Shown: positions 1 through 6,317 of the stretch, one piece after another
Position numbering within the stretch: the first letter of the stretch is position 1
How the letters are laid out: each line of letters starts with the position of its first letter
Source: Acidimicrobiaceae bacterium
GTDB taxonomy: Bacteria > Actinomycetota > Acidimicrobiia > Acidimicrobiales > MedAcidi-G1
Assembly: GCA_002714485.1 (NCBI GenBank)
Contig: PAXM01000024.1
Location: 2,725-17,453, forward strand
DNA length: 14,729 nucleotides
Direction: 5' to 3'
Made by a program: the position numbers and the translations under genes
Notes under the pieces: generated by a model
Told to the model about the DNA's origin: nothing
The model's database searches: none
The model's input: the letters and a program-made list of their open reading frames with translations, nothing else

Positions 1-480
1 ATCCACCGACTTCACTTCGAGGGCCAGGCCGTGTTCAAAATCGCTGTCCAGGGCATCTCAGCCTCAGCGAGCCGGGTGTTGGACCGGGCGGGACTGACCG
101 CCGACGACGTGGACTTGGTGGTCCCCCACCAAGCCAACGCCCGGATCATCGATTCAGCCACCCGGCGCCTCGGCATAGACAAAAACCGCGTGTTCGTGAA
201 CATCGGAAACCTGGGTAACACCGCTGCGGCCTCCATCCCCATGGCTATCTCCGACGCCCTAGATGCCGGTCGCGTCTCGCCGGGGGACACGGTAGTGCTG
301 ACCGCCTTCGGTGGAGGAGTTACGTGGGGCTCGATTGCCCTCACGTGGGGCGACCGAACCGAACCTGCCGGTGTCCACGAGGGCGAACTGCCCCCGACCG
401 ACATGACCTGCTTCGATCTGCTGCAGGACAATTTGGACTTCTTTGCCCCGCTCCACGCCGACGACCCACCTGTCGCGTAG
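1..480 (+). CDS. fabH: 3-oxoacyl-ACP synthase III (FabH-type), C-terminal part; 5' end outside window
   Basis: The frame is open from base 1, so the gene begins upstream and an internal GTG at 31 is not its start. FabH enzymes condense acyl-CoA with malonyl-ACP to start fatty-acid synthesis, using a Cys-His-Asn triad in the cytoplasm. Two of the three residues are visible: His in the VPHQANARI motif (codon 127-129) and Asn in GNTAAASIP (codon 217-219). The catalytic Cys lies outside the window. The fold normally ends near the GGGVTWGSIALTWG stretch (about 310-350). Here about 40 further residues follow, acidic and Pro-rich, up to TAG at 480. The gene converges with the minus-strand dehydrogenase 13 bases away, with no obvious terminator between them. 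A related initiating KAS III of another pathway, such as polyketide or hydroxymethylglutaryl-type synthesis, cannot be excluded from the C-terminus alone. The family call is firm and the exact substrate is open. Confidence 0.9.
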   Translation: MHRLHFEGQAVFKIAVQGISASASRVLDRAGLTADDVDLVVPHQANARIIDSATRRLGIDKNRVFVNIGNLGNTAAASIPMAISDALDAGRVSPGDTVVLTAFGGGVTWGSIALTWGDRTEPAGVHEGELPPTDMTCFDLLQDNLDFFAPLHADDPPVA

Positions 481-493
481 ACCTTCGAACCCG

Positions 494-1654
494 TCAGGGA
501 ATCTCAACGACCATGGCCCCCACGTGGGACTTGGCCGTGAACGCCTTCTGGGCAGCGTGGAAGTCAGCCAGCGGCCACGAGGCAGCCACCACCGGGCGCA
601 CTTCGCCACGCTTGATGTAGCCCATAACGGCCTCGAACACAGGCGGTTCGTAGACAGTGCAGCCGTAGAGATCCAAGTCGTTGAGGTACAGGGTTCGCAG
701 GTCTAGGTCCACGATGGGTCCGGCGATAGCGCCGGCCGTCGTGTACCGCCCGCCACGACTGAGCACCTCCAGTAGTGGAACGAAGTCTGGTCCACCAACC
801 ACGTCAGCCAGCACGTCGACCCGGCCCGGCCTAACGCCTGAACCCCCACTGAGACCAGCAGCGGCCTCGGCCACGGCCGAGGCCAGGTTCCCCGAGTCGC
901 GGTCCACGCAAATGTCAGCACCGATGGAGTAGAGGGCGTCGAACTTGGAGGCAGCCGTGACGGCCACCACCCGGGCTCCCCGTAGCCTCGCCAACTGCAC
1001 CAGTGCCGATCCCACGCCGCCCGATGCGCCGGTCACCACCACGGTGTCGTCCGGGCCGACACCGGGTCTAGTGAGCATGTGTTCGGCGGTGGCCCATGAG
1101 CAGGGAAACGACGCCAACTCGACGTCGGTCAGATCCAGCGGTGGGCCGTCGACAGGATCGACTGGATACACGTTTCGAACAGGGATAGCGCAATACTGCG
1201 CGTAGCCGCCGTCGCGCTCAGACCCCAGATAACCCGCCTTCGACCGGTCCGATGGGTCAGCTGCATCGCGAATCCAGCCGTCAGCCAGCACCCGTCGGCC
1301 TACCAGGTCCGGATCGGCTTTCGCACCGACGGCTACAACCTCTCCGCATGGATCCGCCCCCTGAATCCGGGGAAAGGTCAAGCCGCTACCGCCCCAGGCG
1401 GCGTCCTCGGCCACATCACCCACCGACTTGTCATCCGCGAACCCTGCGGTGGCTGTAGCCCCAGTAACCGACTTGGAGTACCACCCCACCCGGGTATTCA
1501 CATCGGTGTTGTTCATAGCGCAGGCCCGGACCCGCACTAACACCTCGTCGGCGGCGGGCACAGGGACTGGCACGTCATGGCGCAACACCAGTTTCTCGGG
1601 CCCGCCGTTACCCACCAGGTGAAGTGCCGTCATGGAATCAGGAATCGTGCTCAT
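494..1654 (-). CDS. Medium-chain dehydrogenase/reductase (alcohol dehydrogenase / quinone oxidoreductase-like)
   Basis: 386 residues of the MDR superfamily, cytoplasmic NAD(P)H-dependent oxidoreductases. The N-terminal GroES-like lobe (about 8-160) carries the pattern NNTDVNTRVGWYSK at 48-61. The Rossmann lobe shows the coenzyme loop GASGGVGSALVQLA at 209-222. The GHE zinc-ligand motif of classical alcohol dehydrogenases is replaced by QGADPCGEV near 98-106. I therefore infer a zinc-free or atypical member, of the kind usually annotated as an alcohol dehydrogenase family or NADPH:quinone reductase-like protein. Its ATG overlaps the TGA of the upstream beta-hydroxyacid dehydrogenase by 4 bases (ATGA, 1651-1654), so the two are almost certainly co-transcribed and translationally coupled. 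A second in-frame ATG at 1633 would shorten it by 7 residues. Substrate unknown; the partner suggests oxidation of a hydroxyacid or alcohol intermediate. Confidence 0.88.
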   Translation of the reverse strand: MSTIPDSMTALHLVGNGGPEKLVLRHDVPVPVPAADEVLVRVRACAMNNTDVNTRVGWYSKSVTGATATAGFADDKSVGDVAEDAAWGGSGLTFPRIQGADPCGEVVAVGAKADPDLVGRRVLADGWIRDAADPSDRSKAGYLGSERDGGYAQYCAIPVRNVYPVDPVDGPPLDLTDVELASFPCSWATAEHMLTRPGVGPDDTVVVTGASGGVGSALVQLARLRGARVVAVTAASKFDALYSIGADICVDRDSGNLASAVAEAAAGLSGGSGVRPGRVDVLADVVGGPDFVPLLEVLSRGGRYTTAGAIAGPIVDLDLRTLYLNDLDLYGCTVYEPPVFEAVMGYIKRGEVRPVVAASWPLADFHAAQKAFTAKSHVGAMVVEIP

Positions 1655-2619
1655 CGCGGGGGAAATACCTCGTAACCGGACTCCTCCGGTTCATAGTCGA
1701 CAATCTCGGCCGGGAACCCGGGCGCCCGGACGTCTTGTCCCGTGGCCTCTTCGAGTCGGCGGATGATGTTGGGTGAGAACTCCCGATCGCCGTAGCGGGC
1801 CCGACCGTCCTCGAACACCTCCACGAGCAGCGGCGAGAGTTCTAGGGCAATCCCCAACTTGCGGGACAGTGCGTCGAACAACCCCACGTCCTTGGCCACC
1901 AGGTCCATCGTGAAGTTGATGTCCCGACTGCCGTTCAGGATGACCTGGCTCTCGGTCTCGTGCACGAACGAGTTGCCCGACGAGATCCGGATGGCTTCGA
2001 AGGTGGTGTTGAGGTCCATGCCGGCCGCTGATGCGGTCACCAGAGCTTCGGTTACCGACAGCAGATTGGCCGACGCGAGGTAGTTGGTCAGCACCTTGAG
2101 CACCGAAGCCGAGCCCAGCGGACCGGTATGCAGGATTCGCCGACCCATGGTCGTCAACACGGGCAGTACCCGCTCGAACGTTGCCCGCTCGCACCCAGCG
2201 AAGATAGCGATGTTGCCGGTAGCCGCCCGATGACAGCCACCCGACACCGGGCAGTCCACCGGTTCCGCTCCCGCTTCGGCAACCAGGGCGCCGATGCGAC
2301 GCACTTCGGACTCGTCGGTGGTGCTCATCTCCAGCCAGATACGAGACCTGTCGTCGGCTACGAGGCCTAGCCCGGCCAGAATCCCATCGTCGGCCTCCAT
2401 GACCGCCGAACAAGCTGCTGGCGACGGCAGACAAGTAATGATCACGTCGCAGGCCTCGGCCATCTCCCGGGGCGAATCGGCCCACGAGGCACCTCCGTCG
2501 AGGAACGGGTGGGCGACCTCGGGATCGAGGTCGCGGACGGTTAGGTCGTAATCGTTGCGGAGGAGGCTCCCAGCCAACTTGCCGCCAGCATTTCCCAGTC
2601 CGATGAATCCGATACGCAT
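1651..2619 (-). CDS. Beta-hydroxyacid dehydrogenase, 3-hydroxyisobutyrate dehydrogenase family
   Basis: 322 residues from ATG at 2619. The frame stays open upstream to 2709, but the Rossmann fold begins immediately at MRIGFIGLGNAGG, and a -10-like hexamer lies just ahead of this ATG, so I chose 2619. The family oxidises beta-hydroxy acids (3-hydroxyisobutyrate, tartronate semialdehyde, D-phenylserine and others) with NAD(P). Visible hallmarks are the dinucleotide motif GLGNAG at 7-12, the substrate loop DCPVSGGCHRAATGN at 122-136, the catalytic Lys175 in SVLKVLTNYLAS with Asn179, and the conserved Lys243-Asp244 in MDLVAKDVGL. The C-terminal tail of about 30 residues is longer than usual and acidic. 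It is first gene of a two-gene unit with the MDR dehydrogenase, overlapping it by 4 bases. True 3-hydroxyisobutyrate dehydrogenase (mmsB) is only one possibility, and valine-catabolism neighbours are not seen. Confidence 0.88.
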   Translation of the reverse strand: MRIGFIGLGNAGGKLAGSLLRNDYDLTVRDLDPEVAHPFLDGGASWADSPREMAEACDVIITCLPSPAACSAVMEADDGILAGLGLVADDRSRIWLEMSTTDESEVRRIGALVAEAGAEPVDCPVSGGCHRAATGNIAIFAGCERATFERVLPVLTTMGRRILHTGPLGSASVLKVLTNYLASANLLSVTEALVTASAAGMDLNTTFEAIRISSGNSFVHETESQVILNGSRDINFTMDLVAKDVGLFDALSRKLGIALELSPLLVEVFEDGRARYGDREFSPNIIRRLEEATGQDVRAPGFPAEIVDYEPEESGYEVFPPR

Positions 2620-2627
2620 GGCCGCGG

Positions 2628-2633
2628 AGACTA
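2628..2633 (-). promoter_or_regulatory. Probable -10 element of a leaderless promoter for the 3-HIBDH-like gene
   Basis: On the minus strand the hexamer TAGTCT fits TANNNT and ends 8 bases before the chosen ATG (2619). With a start point about 7 bases after the hexamer, the transcript would begin at or next to the ATG. No Shine-Dalgarno sequence is visible there. No convincing -35 element was found. Inference from sequence only. Confidence 0.4.
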
Positions 2634-2774
2634 GACACGATTTGTTCCACGCCGTGACAGCCTGGCCGTTCACCGAAAGCGACGTGATCATGGCCACCGG
2701 TTCCGACAAGGCCCTGGACTGCCTGGCCGAACGGGTTGCCTGCTGACGTCACCGAAGACGCCTCGCCGTTGGCC

Positions 2775-2780
2775 TAGGTT
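2775..2780 (+). promoter_or_regulatory. Probable -10 element of a leaderless promoter for metY
   Basis: TAGGTT fits the actinobacterial TANNNT -10 pattern and is separated by exactly 6 bases from the ATG at 2787, placing the transcript start on the A of the start codon. There is no Shine-Dalgarno sequence in the intervening bases. No -35 hexamer is clear; instead an 8-base palindrome TGACGTCA sits at 2744-2751, around -43 to -36, where an activator could bind. There is no room for a SAM riboswitch in such a leader. Confidence 0.5.
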
Positions 2781-2786
2781 CATTCC

Positions 2787-4082
2787 ATGGTCGAACCCGA
2801 TCACCACAGATTTGATACCCGTGCCCTGCACGCAGGGCAGCGGCCGGACCCGGTCACCGGCTCACGGGCTGTCCCCATCCACCAGACCACCTCATATGTG
2901 TTCGATTCGGTCGACCACGCTGCAGGCCTGTTCAACCTGGAGGTGAGCGGGCACCTCTACTCGCGGATCTCAAACCCGACGGTGGCGGTCCTGGAGGAGC
3001 GACTGGCCTCGCTGGAAGGCGGCGTGGGAGCCGTGTGCACGTCCAGCGGTCAAGCTGCGCTGCACCTGGCCATGGCGACCATCCTGCATGCCGGCGACCA
3101 CATCGTGGCCAGCCGCAACATCTATGGCGGCAGCCACAACATGCTGAACCTGACCATGCCCCGCTTCGGGATCACCACCACCTTCGTCGACCCCAGAGAC
3201 CCACAGGCGTTCGCCAAGGCCATACGGCCCGAGACCCGCCTCGTGTTCGCCGAGACGCTCGGCAACCCGGGCATCGAAGTGCTCGACGTAACTGCAGTGG
3301 CTGGTGTGGCCCACGATGCCGGGCTGCCACTGGCCGTGGACTCGACCTTCGCCACGCCGTACCTGATGCGCCCCATCGACTATGGCGCCGACATCGTGAT
3401 CCACTCGGTCACCAAGTTCCTCGGAGGACACGGGGTGGCCATCGGCGGAGTGGTGGTTGACGGCGGCCGGTTCGACTGGGCGGCCAGCGGCCGGTTCCCC
3501 ACCCTCTCGCAGCCCTACGACGGGTACCACGGCATCACGTTCACCGAGGAGTTCGGCACCGCGGCGTTGTCCATGCGAGCCCGAGCCGAGGGCCTGCGCG
3601 ACTTTGGTGCGTGCATGAGCCCCACAAACGCCTTCCACCTGCTGCAGGGCGTCGAGACGCTACCCGTGCGCATGGCTCGTCATGTTGACAACACCCACCG
3701 GGTGGTCGAAATGCTGGAAGCCCACGACGCCGTTTCGTGGATCAGGCACCCGTCCCACCCCACTCATCCGGATTACGAGTTGGCGGCCCAGCTGTATCCG
3801 AAGGGCGCGGGTGCAATCCTCAGCTTCGGCGTCCACGGTGGACGCGAGGCAGGACGCCGTTTCATCGAAGCCGTCGAACTGGCGTCACACCTGGCCAACG
3901 TCGGTGACGCCAAGACGCTAGTAATCCATCCCGGGTCGACTACCCACCAGCAGATGAGCGCCGAGGACCTTACTGCTGCTGGCATCGGGGAGGAACTCGT
4001 CCGCCTGTCTGTCGGCCTCGAGGACCCGGACGACATCTGTGCCGACCTGTCCCGGGCCCTGCGGGCCTCCCAAAAGGGGTAA
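2787..4082 (+). CDS. metY: O-acetylhomoserine sulfhydrylase (aminocarboxypropyltransferase)
   Basis: 431 residues, the usual length of the MetY branch of Cys/Met-metabolism PLP enzymes. It would form homocysteine from O-acetyl-L-homoserine and sulfide (direct sulfhydrylation in methionine synthesis) as a cytoplasmic tetramer. Visible elements are the phosphate-contacting YSRISNPT at 58-65, the TSSGQAAL stretch at 85-92, Asp185 in DSTFATP contacting the pyridine nitrogen, and the Schiff-base Lys210 in HSVTKFLGGHG. The large indel after residue 220 and the GYHG-F region are typical of MetY rather than of MetB or MetC. The N-terminus (FDTRALHAGQ) matches the family start. The TAA at 4080-4082 is 7 bases before the alpha/beta hydrolase ATG and overlaps that gene's ribosome-binding stretch, so the two are probably one transcript. 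O-succinylhomoserine sulfhydrylase (MetZ) is a less likely alternative. Confidence 0.93.
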   Translation: MVEPDHHRFDTRALHAGQRPDPVTGSRAVPIHQTTSYVFDSVDHAAGLFNLEVSGHLYSRISNPTVAVLEERLASLEGGVGAVCTSSGQAALHLAMATILHAGDHIVASRNIYGGSHNMLNLTMPRFGITTTFVDPRDPQAFAKAIRPETRLVFAETLGNPGIEVLDVTAVAGVAHDAGLPLAVDSTFATPYLMRPIDYGADIVIHSVTKFLGGHGVAIGGVVVDGGRFDWAASGRFPTLSQPYDGYHGITFTEEFGTAALSMRARAEGLRDFGACMSPTNAFHLLQGVETLPVRMARHVDNTHRVVEMLEAHDAVSWIRHPSHPTHPDYELAAQLYPKGAGAILSFGVHGGREAGRRFIEAVELASHLANVGDAKTLVIHPGSTTHQQMSAEDLTAAGIGEELVRLSVGLEDPDDICADLSRALRASQKG

Positions 4083-4089
4083 CGACCCG

Positions 4090-4902
4090 ATGCGCTTCGA
4101 AGTGGCTGGGCGGTCGGTGCATGCAGCAACCGGCGCGGTGGCCATCGACCGGAGTGATGTAGCCGACACACCCCTGGTCGTGCTGGTCCACGGGGCGGGA
4201 ATGGACCGCACCGTGTGGTCCCACCAGACTCGCTGGCTGGCCCATCACGGAACCCGCGCCGTAGCCGTCGACCTTCCGGGTCACGGCCGCTCTGATGGCC
4301 CGGCGTTGGGCTCGATCGTTGAGCTGGCGACCTGGCTGGGCGACGTGTCTGACGCTCTGGGCGACCCGCTGCACGTGGTCGGACACTCCATGGGGTCGTT
4401 CATTGGCCTGGAGGCTGCCGCCACCTTCAACGACCAGATCGCCTCACTTGTCCTGATGGGCCTCGGAGCCTCCATGCCTGTTCACCCCGATCTCCAGACC
4501 GCCGCTGAAGCAGACGACCCGCTGGCCGCCGACTTGATGGCGGGCTGGATGCATGGGACCGATCAAAAATTCGGAGCCAACCCCACTCCAGGCATGTCGA
4601 TGACTGGCACCAGTCGGGCTGTCATAGAGACCTCCCCCGACGGAGTGTTGGGACTGGATCTGGCCATGTGCGCGGCCTACGACGGTGCTCTCGAGGCCGC
4701 TTCGAACGTGACCTGCCCCACCACCGTGGTCCTCGGCAGGCTTGATCGGATGACTCCTCGACGCGGCGCCCAGCCCCTGGTCGACACGCTCGATCACGCC
4801 ACCGTCATCGAGCTAGCCACGTCGGGCCACGCTCCGATGATGGAGGACCCTGACACCGTCCGGTCGGCCCTGCTGGACCATCTGTTTCCTGTGGCTAGCT
4901 GA
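4090..4902 (+). CDS. Alpha/beta hydrolase
   Basis: 270 residues from ATG at 4090, preceded by an AAAGGGGT ribosome-binding stretch (about 4074-4080) that overlaps the end of metY. In-frame sequence upstream of this ATG lies inside metY and is not family-like. The alpha/beta-hydrolase core is clear: oxyanion-hole HGAG at 34-37, DLPGHGRSDG at 61-70, nucleophile Ser100 in VVGHSMGS, acid Asp219 in VLGRLDRMTP, and base His247 in TSGHAPMMEDP. The lid lies at roughly 130-190. No signal peptide is seen, so it is probably a cytoplasmic esterase, lactonase or C-C hydrolase. It was compared with MetX, the homoserine acetyltransferase that shares this fold and is often beside metY. It is about 100 residues too short for MetX and lacks the GGSMGG-type nucleophile elbow, so that name is not used. 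Its function beside metY is unknown. Confidence 0.88.
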   Translation: MRFEVAGRSVHAATGAVAIDRSDVADTPLVVLVHGAGMDRTVWSHQTRWLAHHGTRAVAVDLPGHGRSDGPALGSIVELATWLGDVSDALGDPLHVVGHSMGSFIGLEAAATFNDQIASLVLMGLGASMPVHPDLQTAAEADDPLAADLMAGWMHGTDQKFGANPTPGMSMTGTSRAVIETSPDGVLGLDLAMCAAYDGALEAASNVTCPTTVVLGRLDRMTPRRGAQPLVDTLDHATVIELATSGHAPMMEDPDTVRSALLDHLFPVAS

Positions 4903-4927
4903 CCAGCAGCCCGCACCACCGACGCGC

Positions 4928-6199
4928 CTAGTTCTGGAGGAGCTCCCGGAACGGGGTGCCCTTGTCCGGGCCCGGCTCCTTGGGAAGGCCGAGCACCCGT
5001 TCACCGATGATGTTTCGCTGCACCTGATCGGTGCCGCCATAGATCGCCGGAGCCGGGCTGAACACCGTTACCTCCTGAACCACCCCACCGGTGGCGCAAC
5101 TAGCCGGAGCCAGCATTCCGTCTGCACCTACGATCAGATTGCCCACGTCGCGGCTCCGACGGACCAGTTCGCTCATGGCCAGCTTGGCCATGTTGCCCTC
5201 GGCACCGGTCCGGCTCCCGCCGGCCTTGGCCCGCAACATGTTGAGCCGGTTCACCTCGCCGAGGATATGCAGTTGCACGATCTCCTGACGAACGATCAGA
5301 TCGTCGGCATTGCCGGCCACCCGGGCCAGCTCGATCATGGCTGACGTGCCCATGCCACGACCACCCTCACCATCCGGACCCCGGTTGGCCCGTTCGGTGT
5401 AGTCGCCCACCCGGTTGTGAAGACGCCCAGCCTTTGGTCCGGGAGTTACCGACACCGGCTGCTTTCCTCCACCGCCAAGGCTGGCCCGCTCGAAGGCCAG
5501 CGTGGTGTTGGCCACCGACCATCCGACACCAGAACCGCCGATGATGGCGTCATTGGACACCCGGGCCTCGTCGAGGAACACCTCGTTGAACAATGCCTGG
5601 CCGGTCATCTCGCGGAGCGGCCGAACCTCAATACCCGGCTGGTCCATGTCAATGGCGAAATAGGTAATGCCTTGGTGCTTGGGCGCCTCCGGATCGGTTC
5701 GGGCGATGAGCATGCCCTTCTGTGCTAGGTGGCCCCCGGAGGTCCAGACCTTCTGTCCTGTGATGATCCACTCGTCGCCATCGCGAATGGCTTTGCACTG
5801 GAGACCGGCCAGGTCGGATCCGGCTCCCGGTTCGGAGAACAGTTGGCACCACGCCACTGAGCCGTCAAAGATCTCAGGGACGTAACGGTCGACCTGCTCG
5901 GGAGAGCCGTGCACCGCGATGGTCGGGGCGGCCAGCATCAGACCCAGCCCTGTCGGCGGACCGACCACGTTCGCCTCTGCTAGGGCAGTCGAGACCACAG
6001 CCGTCAGGTCACGTCCATAGCCACGACCACCCGCCTCGGTCGGCATGGCCGGTGAGGTCCAGCGTCCAGCGGCCAGCCGGGTCCACCACTCCTCGACGGT
6101 GATCTCCGGATCCCAGTTCTCAGCAAGCCAGGCATCCAGTTCAGCGCGGACCTCGTCAGGAGTCCCGGTCGCCGCCACGGGGCTAGCGGTGTCAGTCAT
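4928..6199 (-). CDS. Acyl-CoA dehydrogenase, FadE-like
   Basis: 423 residues of the FAD-dependent acyl-CoA dehydrogenase family, which introduces the alpha,beta double bond into acyl-CoA and passes electrons to ETF. Visible are the FAD/substrate stretch FSEPGAGSDLAGL at 121-133, KVWTSGG at 150-156, and the C-terminal helix IYGGTDQVQRNIIGERVLG at 386-404. At the place of the catalytic Glu of MCAD-type enzymes (YEGT) this protein has Gly (YGGT, 387-390). Glu237 in LAFERASL is placed like the alternative base of isovaleryl- and long-chain-type enzymes, which is my inference. A Gly-rich stretch at 240-285 makes it longer than the usual 380 residues, as in several mycobacterial FadE proteins of sterol catabolism. 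The gene ends 25 bases from the convergent hydrolase and is divergent from proS. Substrate unknown. Confidence 0.9.
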   Translation of the reverse strand: MTDTASPVAATGTPDEVRAELDAWLAENWDPEITVEEWWTRLAAGRWTSPAMPTEAGGRGYGRDLTAVVSTALAEANVVGPPTGLGLMLAAPTIAVHGSPEQVDRYVPEIFDGSVAWCQLFSEPGAGSDLAGLQCKAIRDGDEWIITGQKVWTSGGHLAQKGMLIARTDPEAPKHQGITYFAIDMDQPGIEVRPLREMTGQALFNEVFLDEARVSNDAIIGGSGVGWSVANTTLAFERASLGGGGKQPVSVTPGPKAGRLHNRVGDYTERANRGPDGEGGRGMGTSAMIELARVAGNADDLIVRQEIVQLHILGEVNRLNMLRAKAGGSRTGAEGNMAKLAMSELVRRSRDVGNLIVGADGMLAPASCATGGVVQEVTVFSPAPAIYGGTDQVQRNIIGERVLGLPKEPGPDKGTPFRELLQN

Positions 6200-6205
6200 G
6201 GCCGG

Positions 6206-6211
6206 ATTCTG
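6206..6211 (-). promoter_or_regulatory. Possible -10 element of a leaderless promoter for the acyl-CoA dehydrogenase
   Basis: On the minus strand CAGAAT (one mismatch to TANNNT) ends 6 bases before the ATG at 6199, the same spacing as at metY. There is no Shine-Dalgarno sequence before the ATG and no clear -35 element. Confidence 0.35.
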
Positions 6212-6266
6212 GCACGACCGCCCGAGCCCTCTCCCACCGGGACCCGCCTCGCCTGGTGGCCGTCGG

Positions 6267-6272
6267 TAAGGT
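6267..6272 (+). promoter_or_regulatory. Possible -10 element for proS
   Basis: TAAGGT fits TANNNT in the 118-base divergent gap. A start point about 7 bases downstream would give a leader of roughly 39 bases holding the strong GGAGAGGAG ribosome-binding site (6302-6310) of proS. The -35 region is not recognisable. Confidence 0.35.
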
Positions 6273-6317
6273 GTGTCCTCACCCCGATCGGCCTAACAGC
6301 CGGAGAGGAGCCGGCCA

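Noticed and set aside
2620..2709. 30-residue N-terminal extension of the 3-HIBDH-like protein (start at 2709)
   Set aside because: The Rossmann fold starts at the ATG at 2619. The extension has no family match and would overlap the probable -10 element.
1691..2752. Minus-strand 353-residue frame overlapping the 3-HIBDH-like gene
   Set aside because: Arg/Gly/His-rich out-of-frame product of high GC DNA, with no motifs. The alternative frame has all dehydrogenase signatures.
2620..2786. SAM riboswitch upstream of metY
   Set aside because: The only plausible -10 places the transcript start at the ATG, and no SAM-box-like helices are apparent in the gap.
4090..4902. Naming the metY-linked hydrolase MetX (homoserine O-acetyltransferase)
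   Set aside because: At 270 residues it is too short, and the nucleophile elbow is GHSMGS rather than the MetX type.
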